DNA of 64,000 nt. Origin: Serilophus lunatus. Taxonomy: Eukaryota > Chordata > Aves > Passeriformes > Eurylaimidae. The position numbers were made by a program, and so were the translations under genes. The notes beneath the pieces were generated by a model, which saw only the letters and a program-made list of their open reading frames with translations, was not told where the DNA came from and made no database searches. The first letter of the stretch is position 1. Each line of letters opens with the position of its first letter. Shown one piece after another: positions 12,306 through 27,123 of the stretch. The stretch spans positions 66,287 through 130,286 of the forward strand of contig VXBA01002851.1 of the NCBI GenBank assembly GCA_013399895.1, given 5' to 3'.

Positions 12306-13747
12306 GTAAGTAACCTTTGTCTCTGTATGTGAAAATGGCATTTCAATAAATGATTAGAGTGTATAGCATTACATATATGAATATAAAATAGATAAGAGCT
12401 AAAGACTTTCTTTTACCATTGAATTTGCAATGGATTTGGACTGCTTAAAAGAAGAAGCAGTGCTGAGCCTGTCATGATTGGAAGCAAAGCTTCTTGCACA
12501 AACGTTAGGGTTGCTGTCCTCGAGTGAACACAGATTGACCCCAAAGGGTAAATGAGGTATAACCTATCCGTTAATCTCACAGTCCAAATAGCTGTGGATT
12601 TATCAACTCAAGGCAGATTTATCAACTCTAAAGGGCAGTATAGAGCAGGAGGACATGAGAGGGTACCTAAAAGACAGCAAAACATCACATCTCCTTCTCT
12701 GATGCCAGTGTGGCTTTAAATAAGCACTGGAGAGAAACAGATTCACGGAAAAATAATTATAGTCACAGCCTACGTCAGATTCATCATGGATCACCTACTC
12801 CCTCACAGACAATGCTGTTTATCAAAATGCCGTGGGTTGGACAGGAACTGATGGGTTATTTATACATGTAGGTACGCTCTGTGAGAGTGATGCTTGCAGC
12901 CACCTCTGAATCTCAGAGGGCTGAGAAGTACTGCTTAAACATGGTCCACAAGCAGCTCAGCTAGCTGGCTCAGTAAAAAAGTCCTGCCAGGGATGCAGTC
13001 AGAGAGACTGGCTAATTTATCTTCCCTGCACAGCAGTGTTCATGATGATGCTGTCATATCCCCCCAGGCATCCGCACCGTGCCCGCAGGACAGAGGCACA
13101 GTCTCATTCTTCCAGTATCTCATACTCCTGATTTCCAACCCCAAGCACAAAATGTGTTCAAATATAAAGCCAGGCTAAAAAAGTGAAAATCAGCTTCCAG
13201 GCATCAGTAGCTGATATCAGGGATCATTTCCTCCAATTAAGTCCTCCCAGTGTAAATCCTGCTCTATTGGGAAAACAATGGGTGCCCACAGTGCAGCTTT
13301 CTCCTGTAGTTTCTGAATTAGGCTTATGAATTGTGAAGATAAGGATAGGTTTGTGTGAACTGTTTTACCAAGATCTAGTTTTACTTTGTTACTGAGGAAA
13401 GTAAAGGCTTGACAGACAGTTCCTTGTGGAGAATTCCTGGGCCATCAAAAGATCCCATCTGCAAAGGGAAAGAGTGGGGCAGGGGGGAGGGAAAAGGCAG
13501 TTTTCCTTGGGTCCCACAGAAAATGTCAGTGTTGGCAGTATATAAAGGAGATTTTTTTTTCTCCCAGTATCAACACAGAACACTGCATCTCCGAATAAAT
13601 GTGAGATCAATGTGAGTTTATCTGGCAAAATCAAAATTTTCCTATCAGAGATGTTTTGCCTTTTCAGAAATGAAATCACTAGCCAAATCCTATCAGTTAT
13701 GTTTGTCTTTAATTTCTAAATTTCTTTCATTTTGCATGTTGTTCCAG
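12306..13747 (+). other. ADTRP: ADTRP intron 2
   Basis: A 1.44 kb intron with donor GTAAGT and acceptor TTGTTCCAG. It contains a direct repeat of 13 bases, GATTTATCAACTC, at 12597-12609 and 12616-12628 (period 19). No other repeat or gene was recognised. Confidence 0.88.
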
Positions 13748-13849
13748 TTTGTGTGTATATCCTTTTGGACACTATATACCTACAATCGAGAGCTGGTTTA
13801 CCCCAAAAGCCTTGATGGAGTCATCCCGCTTTGGTTAAACCATGCTATG
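13748..13849 (+). CDS. ADTRP: ADTRP coding exon 3 (residues 97-130)
   Basis: Thirty-four codons, phase 0-0, beginning FVCISFWTLYTYNRELVYPK and ending VIPLWLNHAM. They align ungapped with human FVFLAFWILFLYNRDLIYPK and VIPVWLNHAM. The first ten residues complete the third hydrophobic segment. The YNREL-YPK loop follows, and WLNHAM leads into the catalytic His131, which is the first codon of the next exon. The acceptor is TTGTTCCAG and the donor is GTGAGTAAG, both strong. This is the most conserved part of the gene in the window. Confidence 0.95.
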
Positions 13850-16800
13850 GTGAGTAAGAAACACCTCAGCCTCTTGCAGAGAAGAGGGAGAGTTTGTATG
13901 TGTCCCACCATTGCATTGTGTCACTTTCCAGAAGAGTTTCTCAGCTTCTTCTTTCTCACCTCCTCCTTCCTGCTTATCTGAATTTGATGTTGAGCTGTAC
14001 ACAGCAAGCAGATGCATATGCTTGAAGATGTCTCAAGAAGCCTTTTAGCACACAAGGAACGTCAGTGAATTGGTGCTTGTCAAACCTCTGAAGTCAATGA
14101 AATGATGTGTAATCATAAGGAAATAAATCTCACTTACTGTAGCTCATGAAAGAAATTGTATCTGCTAACAGAAGCATCTGAAATACAAAATGGCTGGGAC
14201 TGTAACAAAGGAGATTTTAATTTTTAAAAAGGTGAAATTACTGAAGAAAATCTGACAGGCCTACAGCTAGTAAGCTAATGTGTGCACAGCTTTGAGTAAC
14301 TGGATTGCAATGATTGTTTACAGATTTTCTATAAATACTTTCCAGATTTCTCCTTCATTTGCTCTGACCATTTTTATGATGTGTTGAATAATCACATATT
14401 TCTCATCAGTCAAGTGTAAGGAGGCTGACAGTAACATGGAAACTGTGGGTGGATTGCAAGGTCAGGGAGGCCTCGTGGGGCCAATGGGAAGGGGGAGAGA
14501 AGGGAGAGGTTCAGTGCTAGGCTGAATCAGAGAAGCCAGAAAGTATGAAATAATTGCACAGAAGAATCATTTCTCTCCAGACTTCATTTCTTAAGAACAG
14601 TGCTTTGCAACCCACTGCAGCAGTTCCCAATGAGTGTTGGGGGTAAATGTGGGAGGTTTTAGGTGTCTGGTTGAGGACAGCTGCTCAAGGTTTGAGCAGC
14701 CACTTGATTTAGACAGACATATTCAGAGATCTGTGACTGGAATACAAACACAAATAGGCATGTCTGCATTGCTGATGCTTGAGTGATAAACCTCAGCCAT
14801 CATGGACTTTTAACCCCATTGCCTACTCTCTGTTCACCAATTCATCTCCACCAGAGCCTTTTTGTGGCTGTCCAAACCTCTGCATGGATGCAAAAGGGCA
14901 CCACTCTCTCTTAAAGCCATCATCCTCCAAAACGATTCTTCATGTCCTCAGCATCATGCTGTTTTCAGGCCTAGGATTCAATCTGGGCAACTGGTTTAAA
15001 ATCTTCACAGTGGTGGAGGTGCCAGGGAAGGGGGGGAACCAAGTAAAGCTGAGAAGAGATAGATTTTGGTGCTTGTTTTAATTCCAGTAAACAGCTGAGA
15101 ATTTGCCCTTTCTGTTTCCACATTTGTTTATGACATGGGAAGGTTGAGAGGAGCTAGGGCATGCATTTTTATTTCATGTGCAAGAACTCTTTGCAGGAAT
15201 CCCTCAAACATATTAGTTAGAACTTCTTTCTTACTTTACCTACATCTACATTTCATAACAGAGTCATTCTGACAACAACAAAAAAGCTTTTCCATATCAG
15301 AAATGTCAAAAACAGGTTTTAAAAATGGAAAACCAGTTCTTTCTGAAAATTATTTTGACGAGAAAGAAGTTTCACATAAAGCAAACCTCTATCACAACCT
15401 AGTATTTTATTTCTAGAGCTCTTAATACGCTGCAAGCATCTTGTGCTTGACAGTTCCTGGGTGGCAAATTTTCCTTCCAGTCACTATCAAGTGTAAAACA
15501 TCTGCCATCAGCATAGACTGATTCCTGCTATTGACAATTCTTATGTTTTGGCACACCTTCCAGCAGGTGCCTTCAGGCTTAGCTGAGGCATTTCTCTCTT
15601 CCAACACAAAGTGTCTGTTGGAAACACCAGGAGATCAACACTTTCAGGGACAATCTTTACATCCTGATTGCCAAGCAGACACACTCTTTCTTTGGGTTCA
15701 TTTCCTTGCACATTACTATACGTCGTGGCTCTGAGATTCCAGGCATTTCATAGCAGATTGAGGCAGCATGTAGCTGGCTTTGGTGGAAAAAGACATTCGT
15801 GTATCAATAGTAAACATTACTGCCATATCATTTGCAGTGGGAGTGTTTTTTTAAAATCTTGGTCTATTTTAATGTTGTAAATAAAGAAAGCATATGTTGT
15901 TATGTAACTGTAGAATAACCATGCAAAACCACTTCAGGAATACCAAACTGCTTGACTTTGTGGTGATGATTCAGCACCTTCCTTGAAAAAAATGAACTAG
16001 CCATTTTTTTTCCTCACATTAACTTCTCTTACAATTGGAAAGGGTTATTGCCTATCTGGTAGCCCAGAGGGAGCATTATAGTTTAGGCAGGTTTTTGCGC
16101 TCTGTACAGCAACATCTTCTGTTTTGCTGAAAGGATGGCTAATGCAGAAAGGAGTTGAAGAAGAAAAATATTCCAGACTATCTGTGTTTTTCTCTTGCTT
16201 TTCTACTGAGTTTAACCTAAAGGGTGAGCCTTAGTTTCCACTTCTGTTTACCTGGGATGATTATGTTTTATCCTCTTTATAAAAACCTTTGTGCTTCATG
16301 GATTAAAAAACCCCACCCTACTCTGTGTCTCAAGCACAATTATTTTATTTGAACAAGATTTTTGAAGTGGAAGATAGCTAAGAGAGAAGATATGTTGGCC
16401 AATTTGTCAAATGAATTCATTTGTTTCTTTCCCAGTCATCTCTTTTCAAGCAACATCTGGATACTCTCCAAAAGGCGACTAACTGCTGGAGACAGCTTGG
16501 ATTAAACTATATGCATGTATTATTCAACTTCATGGCAGTAGTGGGGAAAGCTACAATTTGAGGGATCTGACAGAACTGAATGCTAAACAAAGAGAGGCAA
16601 TTGTGGGTCAGAAGAGATAACTCAAAAACATTTTAATCTATAACAAAAGATACACATCAACATTGACCAGATGTGTTCACAAAAAATGTTTTTTTGTAAA
16701 AGAAGGTTTATATTTTCAGTCTGTAGGGCACAGTTCTTACAGAAAGCATCATTTTCTTTATTTTCAGGCTGCAGCTAAGTTTAGTTTGGCCATCTCTTTT

Positions 16801-19800
16801 TCTAATTTACTCTGTAGCCGTGTTACCCTCTCACCTTTACAAAAAACAGGATTTTAGTGTCCTGGGGACTTTACTGGCACATTGTTATGAACACTGCATG
16901 TTCAGAAGACTTTGTAAGGATAGAAAAGGAGGAATGGTAAATGGAGGCACAGAAGGAACATGTCTTACCTGGAAGAGTTTCAGCAAAGATGACAACAGAT
17001 CCCAGAAGCTTCTTTGCATTTTCCCCTGTTGCAGCAAAGCAGTATTTGAATGTAAGAAAAGAAAATGCAAGGGAGTGAGAAAACAAGCTAGGTGCATACA
17101 AGCAATTTTCCTTCACTGATGTCCTGACAGTAAAAATACCAGCAAGACTCACTATGTCCCCTCCCGTCTTGGAGATTCTTGCTATATACAAGCTGCCTGT
17201 GTTCTGCCTACCTAGCTAAACGTTACCCTCCCTAGTGTGTACATAACTACATCAACAAAAATAGTACTTTGGATCAGTGTGATTTACTTCCATCTGGAAA
17301 AAAATAAGTTATATGAATATCCTCTCCTGTGAGAGTATCTGGGAAGGATTATATCTTACTACAGCTATTTTAGAAATCTGCTGCATCACTAACCAAAAAA
17401 AGGGGTGCAAAATCTGTTTGTAGAGCAAAGCCCACTTGTTCAGGCCACTCTAACTGCATGACCACTCAAGGTGTGTACATAAGAACAACCTCAAGTTCAT
17501 CTTTGATGATCTTAATTCTTTTTGTAAGTGGTATTTAATGCTTATTAATTCTTGCATATTTACACAAGAGAGAAACATTTCCATTTGTTTGTATTTTACA
17601 GTATCTCAATTTTAAGCTGTCTGGCAACTATGGTAATTCATAGGCTTCCAATTACATCCAACTTTTGACAAAGAAGAAGAAGAATGTGTGTGTGAGGGAT
17701 ATGGCACACAAAATTAATCACCCCACGCATTTAAGAGCAAAGATGCTTAGCTTTTCCCGGCAATACATAGATTTTTTTGAAGTTTCTATTTTTATTGACA
17801 TAAGCCCATTTCCTCAGGGAGGAAGTTCGTGTTTCATGGACAAATGTTATAGCAGGGAATCCTCCTGGGCTGCTGGTACCCTGGCGTGCACAGGTGCAGC
17901 CTGTGTAACCCACCCTGCGAAGGAACAGCTGGAGACAAATATTCCGCAGAAAAGGATGTGTCACTTCAGTCTCATGTCAGTCTCCAGCTGCAGTGCAACA
18001 TCAGTTTCTTAGACTACACATCTAATATCAGGGAGAAATGCAATTAAAATTCTGGCATTGACATTGAGACAAAATATTTGCTAGTAAGCAATAGGATATC
18101 CAGGGCCTTATTCCCAAAGACGCTTGCATGAAGGCAAGAAATTTTATCTCTGAATTTCTTTGATCATACATTTGGCCTGATGTTTCATCCATTTTTCACA
18201 ATAGCACTCCCAAACTACCCACACGTCTAAGAAGACAAAAAATTCATGTTGTTTTTCAGATGAGCATGAATGGACCTGGAAAGGGCAGAAACAAATAGTA
18301 GATGACAGTCTGGAAGGGAGTGCTGCTGGAATTAAATTGAGCTATAGCTTCCTGACTAATCTGACACCATACCTGCTCAGTAACAGGACTCCTTGTGCCT
18401 CCTGCCCTATCCATAAAATAAATGTTTCCCTGAAAATGCACCAGTGGCTGGGAATATAAAAGATGTAGCAGCTCTAAGAGAGAATTATTTTTCTAACTAA
18501 CAATGGCAATGTACTAGTTAAAGAAATAAGATGAACAACAATGCTTAAGCCCTTTCCACCCTGATAAATAAAGAGAGGTTAAGAGAGGAAGAAAAATGTA
18601 TAGGCACAGATTGTAAAAGAAAATTTAGAAGGAGGCATTTGAATGAAGGCAAAAAAATAGTAAAACAAATCGAAAGAGGGAATTTGTTCCAAAATTCAGC
18701 CAAGAAAAGAGTGAGCACACAGAGATTCAGAAAATTATGAGTATGAAACTAAACAGAGGTCATAGTGACAGGAAGCCATTTAGTTTTATTATGCTCTGAT
18801 GACACAGGCTGTAATTGTTTATGAAAGCATCCAAGTGAAGGAAATTTCCATAGACAAGAGGACGTTTCCCGACAAAGAGCTGAATATCTGAGTAAACACC
18901 TCGAGGGTCAACTAATGAACACTGGCTTACAAGCCTCATAGGGCAGCACCAAAGTGAGTTTTTGATTTTTCTTTGCAGTAATAACATACCGATGGAAAAG
19001 ATAGATGCATGAGTATTGGCCACTAGTGGTTGTCAGCACACAAGCTCTGTGGGGACTTTATATGAAAGAAGAAACATGGGCAGTTTTTCAAAAGTGCTCG
19101 ATAGTCTCCAACTGTGCCCAGTGGAGTTTAGTTTGGCCAATGGCAACTGTTTGTGAAAAAGTCCCTCCCTAAAGTCTCACATGTTAATAAGAAGCAGACA
19201 TGGAGGGTATGTAAATGCAAAGGAATTAGAAACAAACAGCTATGGTCAACTGAGGCTTCATTTCCTTCACTCTGGAGTCAAACAAGGTCAAATTGAGTCA
19301 ACTACGACACACGCGTTAGGCATACGAGTGATCTCAGCAGCTCTGGGGAGATTATTCATGGTCTTAAAACTCAGCCTAGGCTGAAGCCTGCAGCTGAACA
19401 CAATTTTTACACAACCCTGTCTTCTCAACCCCAGGAAAGTCTCTTTTTACTTGTATCCTCAATGGCAAAATGAGGATATAGCATTAAATAAATACACAAA
19501 TGACTCAAAATATGGGAAGTAAAAATTCCATATGGACTTATCAGGCAGTGGAAAAAATATTCAGAGAGGACTATTTATCTCAGTTTAAACTCATGAACCT
19601 GAAATGTATCCCAGGAAACATATAACACAGGGTAGGAAACAAAAAGTAAAAAAACAAGAAAATGTTCTTCTCTGCAGGAGATGAGTTTATATTCCAATAT
19701 TTTAGATAAAGTTCAACACATGTTTAAGAAACTTTCTTCCCCCTGTATTCATATGCCAGAGTTTATGAGAAACAAAAAGAAATTTGCCATTTTTTAACTA

Positions 19801-22800
19801 GTTCAGATTTACGTGAGTTTGTCAGGAAAAAGACTAAAAAGAGACATAAAGAATATAAAAATTGAGTGTTTGGAAGCATAGTTCAGATTAAAAGGGTCAT
19901 TAGTTAACTAAACATCTCTAGCAATTTTGAAAGTCCCACAACTTTTATGTTTTCACTACAGAAATAAATAGAAATCCCCAGCTTTTAAAATACTTCTGCT
20001 CTTGCAAAATTTATACGCTGAAAGCTTTCCTCAGCAAACAGAGATTGTTAAGCAAGTAAATACATTAATACTTCAAAGAACATTAAAATAAGTACTAACA
20101 GGATTCCTGCCTTGGAAAAAGCTCTCTGATTCAGTTTGGTTCATTGATAGCCTGATCAGTGCACACGCTATTGTTTTAGCTTGTTTTCCTTACCTTGGAG
20201 CAAAAGAGGTTTTTCTCTCCCTCTGTGATAATTATTTTTTGACAGTTTCACTGTTTATATGTGAAACTGAGAAACTGTTAATTGAAATAAAAAATGAGTC
20301 ACTGTTTCCAGCATTTTTTGCCAATGTTTTGATCTGTGTCAATCTGAGTTTAATTATTAAGTTTTCTTTAAAGGAAGAGGCAAAACTGTATATTTTAATT
20401 TAGCCCCATGCAAATACTGCATTCCTCAGACATAAGTCAGTTTAAGGATAGGAATCTTAGCTAAATAGGGTTGAAAGTTTATTTAATGACTATGCACTAG
20501 AGACTTACGGTTAAAAATAACTCGAATGAGAAAATACTTTTTTTTTTAATTTTATTGAGAAGGATGTGAGAAGCCTTTAAAGCCTTTCAGCAAATATGAT
20601 TAAACATGATATATGATCTATCACTAACGATGTTGCCAAAGTCAACGTCTCTCGGCTGTGAGAGGGAAATCATGTGGAAAGCCAACTGTGTGTCTTAGGC
20701 AAAGGGCAGGCTTTGCACCCTGTAGCCATCCTCATGTTCCTCTGGTGTCTGCTATATAAATACGCATCTGCTGTCATAAACACGCTCAGCTATTCGATAG
20801 AAATTCCTCTGTGATTTTATTGTTAATGGACAAATTTGGTGGGATGGAAACACATGAAACCTTCAGTAAATTCTGGGACAGCAGAAGCTCAAGGGAAGAT
20901 TTTCCCATATGTTTACTGGCCTGGGATATACAGGTACATAAGAAGGAATTGGTGGGGGAGAAGAAAAAAAAAAAAAAGCTTTATATATCCTCAAAGTAAA
21001 AATGATAAAGCAAAAAAACTTCATCCTGTTATAGAAATATGTCTTAAGAAGGCATTTACAAAGCAAATATAAATGAATCTATATAAAAAGTATGTCTAGT
21101 TAATGTACATGGCAAAATATTTTTTTAAAGATACAATTATTGGAACAGAAGACACAGCACAGTCATGTAACAGTGACATCATTGGATTAGAGAACAGAGC
21201 AGCTTTCCTATGTCAACTCTAAACTTGGATGTTTCCAAAAGGAGTAACTTTCAAATTTCTATTGATGTACAGGCCTGAGTGTTTTCTCTAACTCTGTGCA
21301 AGTGGAGGAGCCTGTTAAGCAAATCAGTGTTTTCTAAATCGACACAGAATAAAAAGATCTCCCAACAGTCTTTTGCATTCAAGACCAGTTTGCTGTTCAT
21401 CAGCAGAGCCAATGCATTATATTGTAGAGCAGTAGGCTGTCCCTCGCCACCCCTAGCTTGTTGCTCCCTGTATCATGCTCTCCACATGTTGTGTGTGTGC
21501 TGCTGGAGGGTGTGTATAAAGTTACATCTCTCTTCAGGAAAACTGAGTCACTAACCCTTGGTACTACACATGATGGATACGGAACACTCACCAGTTGCAG
21601 TCATCACTGTATCAACCTCTTAAGCCTTTGAAACTTCTCATTTTCCTTTCCTCACTACATATAAGAGTGCACTCAATGCATTCATGATTTTTATGCCTGT
21701 CTTTGGGCTCCTTTCCTGTTCATACTTGCTTGAATGTTTGTGCTCCTCTTTTCTGGGCATGCTCCAAGTTATCTGCACCTGTCAAAATGGGGTGCTGTAA
21801 ATCACAGCGCCAGCTAAAGCCTAAAAGTGAGGACAAAGTGCAAGTTTTCCATCACTGCTCCCTTGCATGGCCATTTTGGTTTTTTTTCAAGGACAAACTA
21901 TTGACCACTTATGGAAAATAAACTCTTCTTTTAATCATTCTAAAAGCAGCTTAGCAGATAGATTTCTGACTAAGAGAGGGTTACAGGGATTATATATGAA
22001 AACAGTGTGCACCAAAGAAATTTTTCTGGTTAAATGAATCCAGCAATCACTTGTACAGATATGAGACCTCTGCAATCAAGCAAGCGGGTTATAGAGCTGA
22101 AGAATATCTTTGTGAAAGGGAACAGAAGAAAATCTCATTGCCAATATGTGAGGGGAACTGGAAGACCAAACAAATCTTTTCTATCTCTTTTCTCTGAGAA
22201 ATGATAACTGAGGTGAAAGAATTATTTTGATAATAGGACAGCCAGGTATGAATAGCAGCTCCTGGAGGTGCAGGGAGAGCTGAGGGAAGACATACAGCTT
22301 CCAGCGAGTCGTCACTTGTTAGCAGCAGACAAAAATGGATGTCTGCCTCTTAAACAAATAGGTAAAGACTGTTTTCATGCATGCTGTATATAGCTCTATG
22401 TGCATTTGAAGAATTTCATGAGTATTTGTGACAACTTATGCTATAAATACAGAACAGCAAAACTTGGACACAAATTATTTTCTGAAATTGGTACAGAGAA
22501 GTCAATAAGCTGAGGTATTAGCATCCCAAGATTTTTCACATTGCCCATTTAACATCTGAGCCCAGAAGGCCTTCTACTGTGCTGCCAACATCCCCACAGT
22601 GAGGAACATCTCTCTTGAAGGCAGCTCCTCACCACAAAACAGTCAAAAAACAGTCAATGCCACCAAACTGTCTGCCCCATGATGAAAATCTTCTGTGCTC
22701 AGAAAGTTATTATAAAAGTCCTTGAGAATGAAGCTACTTAATACAATTCAAATTCTTTGACCAAAAAAAAAAAGAGAGAGAGAAGAAAAATACGCTTCTC

Positions 22801-23408
22801 CAACAAGCTAATTCCTTGCTAACTCTTGGTTAAGCTTGTTTGAAGTTCCTCCATCATCATCAGTCACAGACAACTTAAGTGCTCTGCACGTTTGCCACCC
22901 TTTTTTCGGTTTACAAAGAGAAGCACAACCCACTACAATTGCAGTAAGCAATGAATGACAATATATAAAATACAATCATGACTTGAAGAGAACACAAAGG
23001 CAATTCAGCAATTGCTTAATGAGTTTAAGGAGCAGACTTTTGACATCCTCAAGTGCATGTAACGATAGAGTTCAGTATCTCTTGTACTCTAATGGGAATT
23101 ATGAAAAAAAGTATTGCATTACAAAATACAAAAGGAGAGCTCATCTATTATAAAGTAACACAGATCATGTAACAGACAAACCTTATTGCAGTACCTTCTA
23201 CATCATACTAACAAGAAAATTTTTGCACTTGTTACCACAGGGATACTTCTACACGATGAAAAACCCCCCAAAGTATGCATATTTGTATAAAATTATACCC
23301 AGTATTGTTAAATAATCCTTAGTTCATGGGGAAGTGCTTGAGCTTTGTGATCAGCAATGACTGAAGGCAAGATACTGCTATCAGTGATGGACTCTCTTGT
23401 TTCCTCAG
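13850..23408 (+). other. ADTRP: ADTRP intron 3
   Basis: A 9.56 kb intron with donor GTGAGT and acceptor TTTCCTCAG. The sequence is AT-rich with short A and T runs. A perfect 9-bp inverted repeat (CAGTTTCAC, then GTGAAACTG) lies at 20243-20269. No transposon family was recognised, and the open frames (for example 14779-15081 and 16820-17119) resemble no known family. Confidence 0.85.
20243..20269. repeat. Perfect 9-bp stem hairpin
   Basis: CAGTTTCAC (20243-20251), a 9-base spacer TGTTTATAT, and GTGAAACTG (20261-20269). Seen directly. It is too short for a microRNA precursor. Confidence 0.85.
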
Positions 23409-23524
23409 CACACAGCTGTGTTGCCATTTGCTCTCCTGGAAATCCTTGCCTTGCCACACCGTTACCCAGCGAAGAAGAAGGGATTGATCCTATTGGGATT
23501 TGTCGCTTTTCTGTATATCAGTTG
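23409..23524 (+). CDS. ADTRP: ADTRP coding exon 4 (residues 131-168 plus two bases of 169)
   Basis: This exon encodes HTAVLPFALLEILALPHRYP, then AKKKGLILLGFVAFLYIS, then TG of a split codon. The first residue is His131, reported as the catalytic histidine of ADTRP and preserved here. The PHRYPAKKKGL loop matches human PHSYPSKKTGL. Two hydrophobic segments are covered: about 120-143, shared with exon 3, and about 154-173, shared with exon 5. The acceptor is TTTCCTCAG and the donor GTAAGAATT. The exon ends in phase 2. Codon 169 becomes TGG (Trp) when joined to exon 5, where human has Arg, a substitution next to a membrane segment. It is otherwise ungapped against human. Confidence 0.94.
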
Positions 23525-26500
23525 GTAAGAATTACGTATTTTAAAAGATTCACTTCAAGTGATCTGCTTTGTAAAACAAGGCCAAATGTTGCACTTAGGT
23601 CTAAGTTCCCACCCAGGCACATGGAAGACAGCAGTCTGTTCTGTAGAGAAATCATTTAAACTTCAGCCAAGACTCATGGAAACTATTTCCAGATGTAGGC
23701 AGAGCAGGTTTCTTCTAACATAATACAGGTCCTCAGACCTTACATAGTATCTCACTCTTCTAAGGCCTCTTACAAAGAAGCAACTAAATCGCCATAAACC
23801 CCAAATTATTTTGAGTTATTTCTGCTGGGCTGAAGTTTTTACTTCTACCAGTACCATCAAATTTATCCCCACTCACTGTCTTGCTCCCTACAAAACCACT
23901 AAATCTCAAAAGGTCTGGGGGTCGTGGGAGCAAGAGAGGAGTAAAAAATCAGTTTGGTATGTGGCAGGGATACATGGCTGAATTTAGAAACTTGAGATAG
24001 AAAATGATACTCAGAGCCAGGTGCAAACTGATGAGCAGCAAGGAAGGATCTGCCCCGCTAGCACCTCCCACTCCACTGGTGGATATTGCCTACATTTCCA
24101 GCAATGTACCACAGTTGATTCCTAACCTGTTGGAGAGCAATCATGAGAATAAACTATATCTGATCAGCACCACCCCCTGCTCAAGCCTATACCTACGTGT
24201 CCACTTCTTGTGTGTGTGGCATGCACCCCTGGAGCTGGGTTTGCATCTGCTCCTGTTTGTTGCATCCTAGCTGCAGCACTGGTGTCTAGAGGCACTGCCT
24301 TTCTATATAACTACGGGCTGCTGCCAACACCTCAAAATACTTTTAGGATGTCTTATTTTGAGACTCATCTCAGGAAGGGGGCTGTATAATTTCAGGGTAC
24401 GCTGTGATATCACTTCCTAGAGCTGAGAAAACAACCAGGCCCTAGGGTGGAGGATACAGGACAAGCATACAACAACAAGAGGGTACAGGTCAGCAGGAAG
24501 GTGATCTATCCTCAAGCAAAGAAGTCATTAGGACTACGAGGGAACCCACCCTTCCCAGTCCTACCCATTGGTTCTCACTATCAGCTAGAGCCTACGTTCA
24601 GCCCAATTAATGAAAATTTGGAATAGAAAATTAACTGTACAGATGAAACATTCATGTGACTTGAAACCCATCGGAGTGGTTGTGGAAGCAGGGGACTTCA
24701 CTGCTACATTACATAAGCAAATTAGGAGCCATTTATCCTAATCCGGCCCAGAGCCTAATAGGATTACGACTACACCTTCCTAAATTCCTTTTCTATGCTC
24801 TGATTTACCCAGTTGCTTAACAACTGCTTTGTTTTGCTTGCCTTCTGACAATATTTGGATTTTACTGTCTTTGAAACTAGTGCAGTCATGTGTGTCATGC
24901 TTTCCCCTAACGTTCCTGTCAGCTGAGCAATTTCACCCTTCAGGAGACACAGCTCTTACCAGGATCTGAATTCACACAAAAGGATGAGGATCAACACAAG
25001 CATCAACACATTTGAGCCCTCCCAGTATCTTCTGTGAGTTTATGTTGCATGGTGCTGCCAGGATCCTGAGTGGAAGGTGGTCCTTTAGAGTACTTATCCC
25101 CTGTGTCCCAGGGCCCTGATGACTGGTAAAAGATATTAAGATTTCAATCCTGTTCTTGAGTCAGCAAGGAACCTCTTGCCTGCTTTCATTTGGCCTCTTC
25201 TTCTTGGTTCCCTGCAACCACAGAAAGCAGCTTTCCTTAAAGCTTCTCCTTGAACTGTCACTGCCATTGCTGCAGTGTCAATGGCCTGAGAACTGACTGG
25301 TCCCTGCAAAGCAGCAGAGAAACTGAGCAGCCAGTGATGGCTTGCATCAGGTAGCTACCTCTGAGTAGAGTTTCACTGTGGCTTTGAATGTCCTACATAG
25401 TCATATATTTGGTTTTGAAAACACAGTTTAAAGTCCTTTGTATAAGACATGCCAGGTGACCAAATTGCATCAAAACAACCTAGCTTCCCATTATATAAAA
25501 TAAAGGCAATTTTCCCTTTCTGTTTTACTGTTTGAGACACAGTATGAAAAGAGTAGTCCTGTGCAGTGAAGAACACACGCTGACATTTGCACAGGCTCTA
25601 GTTAGCACCTGGTCTTCAGTCTTTTTGAAGCCTCTACATGGCCTTTTCTGCAGGTTTTTTTTTTTGCTTGCTAGTTTGTTTGATTTTTGGTTGTTCAGGG
25701 TTTTTTTTAATTACTCAGGTGTTTCACTGCCGTGTTTGTTTGTTTGTTTGTTTGTTGACAGAACCTTGAAGCATGAAAATGAGTCTCTACATTTAAACAT
25801 TTCCATTCTCAGTCCAGACAGCTCTACTACCAATTCTCTCCATTTTTCCACTCTATCCCTTAGATGAGGACTAGTAAATCTCAATTTACAGGCAAGATAA
25901 CGAATCACCTTTTTTATGTCCCACTCTTTCCTTCTCCAGCTAGAGAAAGGAAGAATCATCTTTTCAGACTTTTTTTATCTTTAGCATTCTCCCACTGCTC
26001 AGTGTCGTGACACAGTTTCAGGATAGTGGGGTAGCCTGTTTGTCACTTTTCTTTGAGGAATGATGTTCAGTGTAAGGTAGCAGGCTGGTTGCTGTCAGAA
26101 AGAGTAGATTGCATTCCCATGTTAGCACCGATGGTGGAAAGTATGGCATTCTGCTCAGATGTGGAGGTTTGTTTTAGGAAAGTATCATCCATCATAAGAA
26201 TGGCACATCCTCAAAACAGTCATTGGAGACCTGTCGTATTTCTTATATTCTTTACATATTCAATACAAATAATTTTATTCACAAAAAAATGTATTTTTTC
26301 CTTATACTCTTAAGGTCAGACATTTTCTGCCAACCGCTCTTATGAGCCATAAACAATGAAAATGGTATCAGTGAGCTGACAGGCACTACATGTTTTCTGA
26401 AAGAAGAAAAAGGCAGAAAGAGAAGGCCTAAGTAGAAGAAAAGAAACCCTATAAAGCAGGCATGTTCATCCTCTTTGTTTTCCTTCTTTGCCAAACCATG

Positions 26501-27123
26501 CTTTACAAACGGTTCTGGCAGCAAGCAGTGAAGCAGCTACATCTGTTTCCCACCTACCCATTCCTTCTCTCTTCCTCCTCTTAGACAAGAGAAAAGATAC
26601 TGGAGAATTCCCCTTGCCCTCTCGCCTCCTGAAATCTTCTTTCCACTCCTCAAAACAGTGGTCAACAGCAGCAAGACTGAGACAGGGAGAAACAGCACTG
26701 TGTCTCCATGGACCCTCGAGATCTGGATAGGGGCTGAAAAGCTGTTGTATCCAAAGAGCCAACATATGTGAGAGCTTATTTGTATAAGCTTCACTTAGCA
26801 TAGCCAAGTGCACATCCCTGTTCCTGAGCATTTTGCTGGTTTAGTGCTATTCTACTGCTGTTAATAGCCAATGCCACTAGGGTGACAGCAGAACACTATG
26901 TGCATTTCAACCTGTGCTGAACCCCATCAAATTTATCAGAGGTTCAAGTGTGCTTCACGGCAAACAGCCCAAGTGCCAAGGAGACATATCAACAGCTGAC
27001 CTCATTTTCTCTGTATCAAGATTTTGTTTTGATAGCTTGGCTCTTCCGGAGTTAGAAATTGTGAAGTGGTTCTTCTAACTGAATGGTCCTAACCGAAGCT
27101 AATTTTTCTCGTTCCTTTTCTAG
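23525..27123 (+). other. ADTRP: ADTRP intron 4
   Basis: A 3.6 kb intron with donor GTAAGA and acceptor CCTTTTCTAG. It contains a (TTTG)n run at about 25733-25757. No mobile element was recognised. The overlapping frames on both strands at 26466-26831 match no family I know. Confidence 0.87.
25733..25757. repeat. (TTTG)n microsatellite
   Basis: About six TTTG units within ADTRP intron 4. Seen directly. Confidence 0.9.
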